In this document: in pieces, positions 26,563 through 38,579 of the stretch
Numbering within the stretch: the stretch's first letter is position 1
Layout of the letters: every line of letters begins with the position of its first letter
Assembly (NCBI RefSeq): GCF_039542905.1
Contig: NZ_BAABIS010000001.1
Span: 1,674,001-1,738,000 of the forward strand
Source: Kitasatospora terrestris
Lineage (GTDB): Bacteria; Actinomycetota; Actinomycetes; Streptomycetales; Streptomycetaceae
DNA length: 64,000 bases
Direction of reading: 5' to 3'
Position numbers and translations under genes: made by a program
Notes under the pieces: generated by a model
Told to the model about the DNA's origin: nothing
What the model saw: only the letters and a program-made list of their open reading frames with translations
Databases searched by the model: none

Positions 26563-27516
26563 TCACTTCGCCGCCGGCTTGCCGTACTGCAACTGCTTCG
26601 GCGCGACCAACGCGTCGACGACGACCTTCTGCTGCTGACTGATGGTGGCCTTGGCCTGCTGCTTCTCCAGGCTGCGGACCACACCACCGGGAATGTTCAG
26701 GGCGGGCGTCAGATCCTGCGGATTCCCGATCACGGTGAAACGGAACGGCTGTGCGACGTTCTTCCCGTCGATCTGCACCCCGCCCGACGCGTTGTCGGTG
26801 AAGTAGGTTCCGGCCACCACGCGCACATCGTTGATCTGAATCGCCTCCGCCCCCGCCGCTCGGAGTTCCTGCAGCGTGTCCAGCAGCATATCCGCCTTCA
26901 CCTGCCCTTGGGGATCGTCGATCGTCAGCACGATCCCCGGACCCGTCGCCTTCACCGTACCTGCCAGAACACCCAGTTCAGCCGTCTTCTTCCTGGTCTG
27001 CTCCTGAGCTTCCTTGGCCTGATTGGAACTGTTCTCCAACTGCGCCAGGGACTGCTCCAGCTGCGCCTTCTCCTGCTGGAGACGCTGCTGGCGGCTGTCC
27101 AGTTCGTCGAGGATGCGGACCAGATCCTCCTGGCGCGCCCCGCGCAGCTGGTCGTGGTCGTTGGTCGAGCGCACCTGGATGGCCAGACCCAGCCCCAGCG
27201 CGAACAGCAGCAGCGCCACCACCAGCTGCCCCCGCGACACCCGCGGCGGCCACAGCGCGGCCCGCATCCGCCGCCGCGCGTCCGACGGCACCGCCGCCCC
27301 GGCGGGCTGAGCAGGCCCGGCGGCCGGCTCCGCCCGTTCCTCGGCCCGCTCCACCGGTTCCCCGGGCTCCGCGGACACCTCGGGCTCCGCGGGCTCGGCC
27401 GGCCCCACGGGCGCCTCGGGCTCCACGGGCTCGACCGACTCGGGCGCGGCCTTCTCCGGCAGTTCCTCGGGCTCCCGACGCCCGCCCTTGTCCTTGTCCC
27501 TGTCCTCGTTCGCCAC
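26563..27516 (-). CDS. DUF881-domain membrane protein (second copy)
   Basis: A 317-residue protein. The N-terminus (about 1-85) is acidic and Pro-rich, with repeated EPxEP/AEP patterns. One membrane helix follows (VVALLLFALGLGLAIQV, about 98-114), then a coiled coil (about 118-170), then a DUF881 domain on the outside (LAGTVKATGPGIVLTIDDPQ, LRAAGAEAIQINDVRVVAGT). GTG at 27516 follows the small-basic-protein stop by 10 nt. The pair is conserved next to division and cell-envelope genes in actinobacteria; the function is not settled. Confidence 0.9.
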   Translation of the reverse strand: MANEDRDKDKGGRREPEELPEKAAPESVEPVEPEAPVGPAEPAEPEVSAEPGEPVERAEERAEPAAGPAQPAGAAVPSDARRRMRAALWPPRVSRGQLVVALLLFALGLGLAIQVRSTNDHDQLRGARQEDLVRILDELDSRQQRLQQEKAQLEQSLAQLENSSNQAKEAQEQTRKKTAELGVLAGTVKATGPGIVLTIDDPQGQVKADMLLDTLQELRAAGAEAIQINDVRVVAGTYFTDNASGGVQIDGKNVAQPFRFTVIGNPQDLTPALNIPGGVVRSLEKQQAKATISQQQKVVVDALVAPKQLQYGKPAAK

Positions 27517-27526
27517 GGCTCGCTCC

Positions 27527-27859
27527 CTACGCCCTGAACACGTGCCGGCGGATCGCCGCAGCGTTGGAGAAGATCCGGATGCCCAGCACGACCACCACAC
27601 CGGTCGACAGCTGCGACCCGACGCCCAGCTGGTCACCCAGGAACACGATCAGCGCCGCCACCACGACGTTCGACAGGAACGACACCACGAAGACCTTGTC
27701 GTCGAAGATCCCGTCCAGCATCGCCCTGACACCGCCGAACACCGCGTCCAGCGCCGCCACCACCGCGATCGGCAGGTACGGCACCACGGCGTCCGGCACC
27801 TCGGGCTGGACGAACAGGCCGACGACCACGCCGATCACAAGACCCAGTACGGCAATCAC
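27527..27859 (-). CDS. Small basic protein (DUF1290), three or four membrane helices
   Basis: A 110-residue integral membrane protein (MIAVLGLVIGVVVGLFVQPE). It matches the SbpA-like DUF1290 group, with helices near 1-20, 28-50, 58-78 and 82-100 and a conserved DAVFGGVRAMLDGIFDD loop. It overlaps the upstream DUF881 gene by ATGA, so translation is coupled. It is usually found between two DUF881 genes as here. In Bacillus the sbp gene sits in the ftsAZ region, and a link to division is often assumed. Confidence 0.93.
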   Translation of the reverse strand: MIAVLGLVIGVVVGLFVQPEVPDAVVPYLPIAVVAALDAVFGGVRAMLDGIFDDKVFVVSFLSNVVVAALIVFLGDQLGVGSQLSTGVVVVLGIRIFSNAAAIRRHVFRA

Positions 27860-28854
27860 GGTGTTGCGACTCCTGTCCGAGTAGAGGTAGGGGAGGGAGG
27901 GGCCGACGTGCTCGGCGCCGCCGACACGGACGCCGAAGCGGACGCCGAAGCCGAAGCGGTCGGCGTGGGCACCACGGGCTGGGCCCAGCGCAGGGTCACG
28001 CCCAGCGCCGCCGGCAGCGTCAGGCTCTTCTGCACCGACAGCGCGTACTTGATCCCGTAGCTGTCCTGAATGATCTTCAGGTACCGGCCGCCCTGGTTGT
28101 CCTGGAACCCGGCAGCCAGCTGCGGGCCGTTCCCGATCGCCAGCACCGTGTACGGCGGCACCAACGGCCGGTTGTCGACCAGGATCGCGTCACCGGCCGC
28201 CCGGATCGCCGACAGCGCGGTCAGCCGCTGCCCGTTCACCGAGATCCCCTCCGCACCGGCCTGCCACAGCCCGTTCACCACGTACTGCAGGTCGTGGTCC
28301 TTCAACCGGCCGCTGTTGCGGAAGCCCTCGGCGTTGCGCGGGTCGCTCACGTTGCCGCCCGCACCCGTGCCGGACGCGTCCTCTATCACCAGCTTGACGC
28401 CCGGGCCCGTCATCGCCGCGGTCCCGGTCTGCGCGGCCAGCTCCGCCAGGCCGCCGTCCCCCGTCTGCAGCGCCTGCTGCTGCGCCGCGGCGACCTTGTC
28501 GCGGTCCTCCTCGACCTGGTGCTGCAGCCGGTCCGCCGCCCTGGTCGCGTCGTTGACCCGGTGGATCAGCGCGTCCCGCTCCTTCGCGAGGGCCGGCGCC
28601 GCCTCGTGCGTGTTCACCGCGCCCACCGTCACCACGGTCGCCGCCAGCGCCAGGCCCAGCGCCAGCATCAGCCGGCCCCTGGACGTCCCGGGCAGCCGGT
28701 ACGGCCCGGCCGAACCCTTCGCCTTGGCCGCCTCGGCGTACCCGTCGTCGAGGCTGTGCTCCATCACCGTGGTCAGCAGGGACATCGAGGCGTCCGGGCG
28801 GTTGTACCGCCCGTTCTGGTCACCCGGCGTCGATGTTGCTGGCATGCGGGACAT
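27856..28854 (-). CDS. DUF881-domain membrane protein (first copy)
   Basis: A 332-residue protein: cytosolic N-terminus, one helix (RLMLALGLALAATVVTVGAV, about 57-76), coiled coil, DUF881 domain (TGPGVKLVIEDASGTGAGGN, GLWQAGAEGISVNGQRLTAL) and a Ser/Ala/Pro tail with short repeated AS units. ATG at 28854 (MSRMPAT) was chosen over the next ATG (28845); neither has a strong ribosome site. It begins the DUF881-sbp-DUF881 run, with the stop overlapping the next start. The longer frame upstream includes a terminator hairpin and is not coding. Confidence 0.87.
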   Translation of the reverse strand: MSRMPATSTPGDQNGRYNRPDASMSLLTTVMEHSLDDGYAEAAKAKGSAGPYRLPGTSRGRLMLALGLALAATVVTVGAVNTHEAAPALAKERDALIHRVNDATRAADRLQHQVEEDRDKVAAAQQQALQTGDGGLAELAAQTGTAAMTGPGVKLVIEDASGTGAGGNVSDPRNAEGFRNSGRLKDHDLQYVVNGLWQAGAEGISVNGQRLTALSAIRAAGDAILVDNRPLVPPYTVLAIGNGPQLAAGFQDNQGGRYLKIIQDSYGIKYALSVQKSLTLPAALGVTLRWAQPVVPTPTASASASASASVSAAPSTSAPPSPTSTRTGVATP

Positions 28855-28938
28855 CGTCCCACGTCGCGGCCGCCGACCACGACCTGCCCCTACTGGTGGC
28901 GAACCGATCGTCGACGGATCGCAACATACCGACACGAA

Positions 28939-28981
28939 GGTGCCGGGGAGGCGTGGCCCTGGGCCACGCCTCCCCGGCACC
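28939..28981 (-). terminator. Long hairpin after the nucleotidyltransferase/mutase gene
   Basis: A perfect inverted repeat with arms of 21 bp (28939-28959 and 28961-28981) around a single central base; the innermost pairs must open to form a loop. It lies 22 nt after the stop codon at 29003 and acts as a terminator on the minus strand. The next gene must then have its own promoter; TATGTT on the minus strand near 28929 is a candidate -10. Confidence 0.85.
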
Positions 28982-29002
28982 CGCCGGACGGTCTGCGACC
29001 GG

Positions 29003-31498
29003 TCAGCGACCGGCCGAGTCGACCACCACCGCCCACTCGTCCAGCAGCTGCGACGCCGCCTCGTCGTCCGGGCCCTCCGCCCACAGGTGGGTCACCGCCT
29101 CCGCCGGGTCCGGCAGCACCAGCGTCCACCGCCCGTCCGGCTCGACCACCCGCACGCCGTCCGTGGTGTCGAGCCGCCGGTTCCCGGCCGCCTCCACCAC
29201 CGAGCGCATCACCATGCCCTTCGCCGCCCACGGCGTCGCGATGTCCCGGCGCTGGATGTGCGCCTGCGGGATCCGCGCGTCGATCTGGCTCAGGGTGAGC
29301 TGGGTCCGCGCCACCAGGCCGACCAGCCGCACGAACGCCGCGGCGCCGTCCAGCACCCCGCTGAACTCCGGCACCACGAACCCGCCGCGCCCGTCACCGC
29401 CGAACACGGTGCCGTCCGCCGCCGCGGCCTTCGCCAGGTCGTCGGGCGAGGTCGTCGTCCAGATCACCTGCGTGCCGTGGTACGCCGCGACCTGCTCGGC
29501 GATCCGGGTCGTGGTCACCGGCAGGGCGACCTGCCCGCTGCGCCGCTCCGCGGCCACCAGGTCCAGCAGCACCAGCAGCGCCCGGTCGTCCCCGATCACC
29601 CGGCCGAGCTCGTCCACGAAGGACACCCGCTCGCCCACCGGATCGAAGCGCACGCCGAACGCCGCCCGCGAGGAGGCCACCAACTCGCCGAGCCGCGCCA
29701 GCGCCGCCCGCCGCTCCTCGCGGTCCTCCGTCGGCCGGGCCTCGTCCAGGCCGCTGTCCACGGTCAGCGCCTCCACGCCCAACCGGCCGAGGATGCTCGG
29801 CAGGACGAGGCTCGCGCTGCCGTGCGCCGCGTCCACGACCACCTTCAGGCCCGCCTCGCGCACCCCCGTGGTGTCGATCGCCCCGAGCAGGTTGCCCGCG
29901 TACGAGTCGAACACCGACGACGGGTGCAGCAGGTCGCCGATCTCACCGGGGAACGCCCGGCGGAACTCCTGCCGCGAGTACACCCGGTCCAGCTTCCGCT
30001 GCCCGGCCTGCGAGAGGTCCGCGCCGCGTTCGTCGAAGAACAGGATGTCCAGCGAGTCGGCCACACCCGGCGTGGTCCGCAGGAAGATCCCGCCGGCACT
30101 GCCGCGCGCGGTCGCCTGCCGGGCCACCGGCATCGGCACGTTCTCCAGGTCGCGGACGTCGATCGCACTGGTCTGCAGCGCCGAGATCATCGCCCGCTTG
30201 AGCGCCCGCGCACCACGCGAGTGGTCACGCGCGATGGTGACGCTGACGCCCTTCTTCAGCGTGGTCGCGTACGCCCCCGCCAGCCGCACCGCCAGCTCCG
30301 GCGTGATCTCCACGTTCAGGATGCCGGACACGCCGCGCACGCCGAACAGGTGCTCCTGCCCGCGCGACTCCCAGATCACCGAGGTGTTGACGAACGCGCC
30401 GGCCTCGATCGTCTTGAACGGGTAGACCCGGACGTTGCCCGAGATGATCGACTCCTCGCCGATCAGGCACTCGTCACCGATCACCGCGCCGTCGTCGATC
30501 CGGGCCGCCCGCATCACGTCGGTGTTCTTGCCCACCACGCAGCCGCGCAGGTTGCTCTGCGGCCCCACGTACACGTTGTCGTGGATCACCGCCTTGTGCA
30601 GGAACGCACCGCGCTTCACGACCACGTTGCTGCCGAGCACCGTGTGCTCCCGCAGCTCGACGCCGGCCTCCACCTTCGCGTAGTCACCGATGTACAGCGG
30701 CCCGCGCAGGACCGCCTCCGGGTCGACCTCCGCGCCCTCGGCCACCCACACGCCCGGCGAGATCTCGAACCCGTCCAGCTCGACCTGCACCTTGCCGTCG
30801 AGGACGTCCGCCTGCGCCTTCACATAGGACTCGTGCGTGCCCACGTCCTCCCAGTAGCCCTCGGCCACGTAACCGAAGACCGGCTTGCCCTCCTTCAGCA
30901 ACTGCGGGAACACGTCGCTCGACCAGTCGACCGACTCGCCGGCCGCGACGTACCCGAACACCTCCGGTTCCATCACGTAGATACCGGTGTTCACGGTGTC
31001 CGAGAACACCTGGCCCCAGGTCGGCTTCTCCAGGAAGCGCTCGACCCGGCCCTCGTCGTCCGTGATCGTGATGCCGAATTCCAAGGGATTGGGCACCCGG
31101 GTCAGGCACACCGTGACCAGCGCGCCCTTCTCCCGGTGGAAAGCAATCAGGTCGGAGAGGTCGAAGTCGGTGAGCGCGTCACCGGAGATCACCAGAAACG
31201 AGTCGTCCTTGAGCGCGTCCTCGGCGTTCTTCACACTTCCCGCGGTGCCGAGCGGGATTTCCTCATTGGCATACGTGAGATGCATTCCCAGGTCTTCGCC
31301 GTCACCGAAGTAGTTCTTGACGAGCGACGCCAGGAACTGCACCGTGACCACGGTGTCGGTGAGGCCGTGCTTCCTCAGCAGCCGCAGCACGTGCTCCATG
31401 ATCGGCCTGTTGGCGACCGGAAGCAGTGGCTTCGGCATGCTCGAGGTCATCGGGCGGAGTCGAGTACCTTCCCCGCCCGCCATCACAACGGCTTTCAT
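29003..31498 (-). CDS. Nucleotide-sugar pyrophosphorylase fused to a degenerate phosphomannomutase domain
   Basis: An 831-residue fusion annotated in streptomycetes as mannose-1-phosphate guanyltransferase. Residues 1-230 are the nucleotidyltransferase (MKAVVMAGGEGTRLRPMTSS, PKPLLPVANRPIMEHVL), making GDP-mannose or a similar sugar nucleotide. Residues 240-370 are left-handed beta-helix repeats. Residues 380-831 have the phosphohexomutase fold, but the catalytic loops are changed: the phosphoserine TASHNP loop reads TARGSAGG, and the metal loop DGDGDR reads FDPVGER. The mutase half is therefore probably a regulatory or structural pseudo-enzyme. A GGAGG lies about 12 nt before the ATG at 31498. 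The sugar would feed mannosylation or cell-envelope synthesis. Confidence 0.9.
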   Translation of the reverse strand: MKAVVMAGGEGTRLRPMTSSMPKPLLPVANRPIMEHVLRLLRKHGLTDTVVTVQFLASLVKNYFGDGEDLGMHLTYANEEIPLGTAGSVKNAEDALKDDSFLVISGDALTDFDLSDLIAFHREKGALVTVCLTRVPNPLEFGITITDDEGRVERFLEKPTWGQVFSDTVNTGIYVMEPEVFGYVAAGESVDWSSDVFPQLLKEGKPVFGYVAEGYWEDVGTHESYVKAQADVLDGKVQVELDGFEISPGVWVAEGAEVDPEAVLRGPLYIGDYAKVEAGVELREHTVLGSNVVVKRGAFLHKAVIHDNVYVGPQSNLRGCVVGKNTDVMRAARIDDGAVIGDECLIGEESIISGNVRVYPFKTIEAGAFVNTSVIWESRGQEHLFGVRGVSGILNVEITPELAVRLAGAYATTLKKGVSVTIARDHSRGARALKRAMISALQTSAIDVRDLENVPMPVARQATARGSAGGIFLRTTPGVADSLDILFFDERGADLSQAGQRKLDRVYSRQEFRRAFPGEIGDLLHPSSVFDSYAGNLLGAIDTTGVREAGLKVVVDAAHGSASLVLPSILGRLGVEALTVDSGLDEARPTEDREERRAALARLGELVASSRAAFGVRFDPVGERVSFVDELGRVIGDDRALLVLLDLVAAERRSGQVALPVTTTRIAEQVAAYHGTQVIWTTTSPDDLAKAAAADGTVFGGDGRGGFVVPEFSGVLDGAAAFVRLVGLVARTQLTLSQIDARIPQAHIQRRDIATPWAAKGMVMRSVVEAAGNRRLDTTDGVRVVEPDGRWTLVLPDPAEAVTHLWAEGPDDEAASQLLDEWAVVVDSAGR

Positions 31499-31622
31499 TA
31501 CGGGTGCGTCCTCCTTCGCGGTGGTGAACCCTGCGGATCCATCAAACCGGTCCGAAGCATCTCTACCCGGATGAAAACGTCCGACTCACCGAGGAGGTCG
31601 TGTGGAACGTCTCAGGCTGATC

Positions 31623-32234
31623 TCAAACAGCGGCCGCGCGCTCCGCCTTCACGATCTGCCGCGCCTGCACCGCGTACAGGATGCCCGCCCACCAGTACAG
31701 CGTCGTCCCCCACCAGATGAACGCCCAGCTCACCACGCCGGCCACCCGGTGGACCCAGCCCTCCCCCACCCCCAGCAGCAGAAGCGGAAACGCGTACATC
31801 AGATTGAACGTGGCCGCCTTCCCCAGGAAACTCACGTTCAAGGGCCCGTACCCGATCCGGTTCAATCGAAGCAGCACCACGCCGACGAACAGCTCGCGCG
31901 CCACCAGCAGCGCCGTCACCCACCACGGCAGGATCTCCCGCCAGGTCAGGCCGACCAGCGTCGACACGATGTACAGCCGGTCCGCCGCCGGGTCCAGCAA
32001 CTGCCCCAGCCGGCTGATCTGCCCCCAGCGCCGAGCCAGCTTCCCGTCCAGGTAGTCGCTGACCCCGCTCAGCATCAGGATGACGATCGCCCAGCCGTCA
32101 TTCGTCGGCCCCCCGAACACCGGCCACAACACCAGCCAGAGGAAGATCGGCACGCCCACCAGCCGAGCCATGCTCAGCAGGTTCGGAATGGTGAGGACAC
32201 GGTCGGTCTGGACTCGTGTCTCCTGGACCTCCAC
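31623..32234 (-). CDS. CDP-alcohol phosphatidyltransferase
   Basis: A 203-residue membrane enzyme with about six helices. The family signature appears as SDYLDGKLARRWGQISRLGQ followed by LLDPAADRL, matching the D-x2-DG-x2-AR-x8-G-x3-D-x3-D motif that binds the metal and CDP. It joins a diacylglyceryl group from CDP-DAG to an alcohol; mycobacterial PgsA2 (Rv1822) holds the same position. I chose GTG at 32234 (VEVQETRVQTDRVLTIPN) because AGGAGG precedes it; the upstream frame runs into the 5S rRNA. A TATGGT hexamer just after the rRNA terminator may be the -10. Confidence 0.92.
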   Translation of the reverse strand: MEVQETRVQTDRVLTIPNLLSMARLVGVPIFLWLVLWPVFGGPTNDGWAIVILMLSGVSDYLDGKLARRWGQISRLGQLLDPAADRLYIVSTLVGLTWREILPWWVTALLVARELFVGVVLLRLNRIGYGPLNVSFLGKAATFNLMYAFPLLLLGVGEGWVHRVAGVVSWAFIWWGTTLYWWAGILYAVQARQIVKAERAAAV

Positions 32235-32291
32235 CTGAGGATCCTCCTGTGACGTGACGTGCGGCAGGTGTGCGGATTGACCATACAACAC

Positions 32292-32327
32292 AAGAAGCCC
32301 CTGACCAGTAAAGGTCAGGGGCTTCTT
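32292..32327 (-). terminator. rRNA operon terminator
   Basis: AAGAAGCCCCTGACC and GGTCAGGGGCTTCTT form a perfect 15-bp stem with a 6-nt loop (AGTAAA on the plus strand). It lies about 13 nt beyond the 3' end of 5S rRNA and is followed by a T-rich stretch on the minus strand. Confidence 0.93.
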
Positions 32328-32339
32328 CTGAATGATTGT

Positions 32340-32456
32340 TCGGCGGCGTCCTACTCTCCCACAGGGTCCCCCCTGCAGTACCATCGGCGCTGTGAGGCTT
32401 AGCTTCCGGGTTCGGAATGTAACCGGGCGTTTCCCTCACGCTATGACCACCGAAAC
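32340..32456 (-). rRNA. rrf: 5S ribosomal RNA
   Basis: A 117-nt gene, read on the minus strand from GTTTCGGTGGTCATAGCGTG to GTAGGACGCCGCCGAAC. It matches the streptomycete 5S with the conserved CCGAAC loop (loop B/C region). It is the last gene of the operon; the terminator follows. Confidence 0.96.
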
Positions 32457-32523
32457 ACGGTGAAACTGATCCGCCGGAGCGGGTCGTGGTTTCAGAACCA
32501 ACACAGTGGACGCGAGCAACTGA
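32457..32523 (-). other. 23S-5S spacer of the rRNA operon
   Basis: A 67-nt transcribed spacer with no tRNA. It contains GTTGCTCGCGTCCACTGTGT, similar to the segment before 23S (GCACAGTGGACGCGAGCATC), so the two probably pair in a processing stem that brings both 23S ends together. Confidence 0.7.
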
Positions 32524-37418
<4,895 letters not shown>

Positions 37419-37760
37419 ATGCTTTCACGAAAGAGCGGCACGGCAACCACCGGAATAAGGCGGCCCCGCGCACTGCGTCCTCGCTAGTGTTACTTCAAAA
37501 GGAATCTCCAACCCCGGAACGATCCGGGGCCGGGGATGTCAACATATCTGGCGTTGACTTTTGGCACGCTGTTGAGTTCTCAAGGAACGGACACTTCCTT
37601 CGGACCGCCTTCCAGCGGGCCCTCCGGGCGCTTCGTTCGTGATTCGAGCTTATCAGATCGTTTACCGGGTGTTGACCGCGGCTTTACGTTCCGGACTTGC
37701 TCTGTTAACCGCCGACTCGCGGCGACCTGAGCAACGATAGCGGGTTCCGGGCCCAGCGCC
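37419..37760 (-). promoter_or_regulatory. rrn promoter and leader region
   Basis: About 340 nt upstream of 16S with no gene. On the minus strand there are several promoter-like elements in series: GCTATCGTTGC near 37740 (-10 TATCGT), CTGATAAGCT near 37655 (-10 GATAAG, GGTCAACACCC upstream) and TTGACA at 37533-37538. A CCCCGGA/TCCGGGG hairpin (37512-37529) and the TTGAGAACTCAACAG boxA-like element (about 37570-37585) lie before 16S. This multiple-promoter layout is as known for Streptomyces rrn operons. Exact starts cannot be read. Confidence 0.65.
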
Positions 37761-37849
37761 AAAACGCGACGCGCCCGACTTCACCCGTACGGGGGACGCC
37801 CGGGGTGGCTGAGCTGCGAGGTGGGGATCGTCGGGGCCGCCCGGATGCC

Positions 37850-38086
37850 GTAGAGTGCGGCGCGTCGGCCAAGTGGTCTAGTCCACTTGCGGGCCCGACG
37901 GGCGGATCTTGATCTCCGCGCGGGGCGGTGCGTACACGCGCCGCTGCGCGGAGGCCTCGTACGGCCGGTCGGGCGCGATCGCGGTATGTCCCGAGATGTC
38001 CGAAGTTGGCATAATTTAGGCTCAGTCGATGTACCGGCCGCTACCGCAGCCACACGCGCTGTACTCCGTACCTGGGAGGCTCCACC
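37850..38086 (+). promoter_or_regulatory. crr-ptsI promoter region
   Basis: Two candidate promoters: TAGAGT at about 37851-37856 places a start near 37863, just before the dre site. TTGGCATAATTTAGGCT near 38005-38021 contains a CATAAT or TAGGCT -10. GGGAGG lies 8 nt before the crr ATG. The region is back to back with the rrn promoters. Confidence 0.55.
37872..37887 (+). promoter_or_regulatory. dre site (DasR operator) upstream of crr-ptsI
   Basis: AGTGGTCTAGTCCACT is a near-perfect palindrome and matches the DasR consensus (ACTGGTCTAGACCAGT-like). In Streptomyces DasR, a GntR-family repressor released by glucosamine-6-phosphate, controls the GlcNAc phosphotransferase system including crr-ptsI. 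The site would lie about 10-25 bp after the likely upstream start point, so a bound DasR would block transcription. Confidence 0.9.
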
Positions 38087-38536
38087 ATGACCACTGTGAC
38101 GTCGCCGCTCGCCGGTCGCGCCATCGGGCTCGCCAACGTGCCCGACCCCGTTTTCGCCGGCGCCATGGTGGGCCCCGGTACTGCGATCGACCCGGTCCGC
38201 GAGCCCACCGAGGCGGTGGCTCCGGTGGACGGGCTGGTCGTGTCGATGCACCCGCACGCCTTCGTGGTGATGGACTCGGACGGCCACGGCGTGCTGACCC
38301 ACCTCGGGATCGACACCGTGCAGCTGAACGGCGAGGGCTTCGAACTGCTGGTCAACAAGGGCGACCAGGTGAAGCGCGGCCAGCCGGTGATCAAGTGGAA
38401 CCCGGCCGCGGTCGAGGCGGCCGGCAAGTCGCCGATCTCGCCGATCGTGGCGCTGGAGGCGTCCGCCGAGCAGCTGGGCGCGGTCGCCGAGACCGGTGAC
38501 GTGGCCACCGGCGGCGAGCTCTTCACCTGGAACTGA
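38087..38536 (+). CDS. crr: Phosphotransferase system IIA component (IIA-Crr)
   Basis: A 149-residue cytosolic IIA protein of the glucose family. H72 in LTHLGIDTV is the phosphorylated residue, and H57 in HPHAFVV is its partner. It takes phosphate from HPr and passes it to IIB of the GlcNAc transporter. It is in an operon with ptsI (43 nt gap). Control by DasR is expected from the dre site. The start ATG follows GGGAGG. Confidence 0.95.
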   Translation: MTTVTSPLAGRAIGLANVPDPVFAGAMVGPGTAIDPVREPTEAVAPVDGLVVSMHPHAFVVMDSDGHGVLTHLGIDTVQLNGEGFELLVNKGDQVKRGQPVIKWNPAAVEAAGKSPISPIVALEASAEQLGAVAETGDVATGGELFTWN

Positions 38537-38579
38537 GCCGGCCCCACCGCCCCGACGACGCAGAAGGAAAACTCGGACA

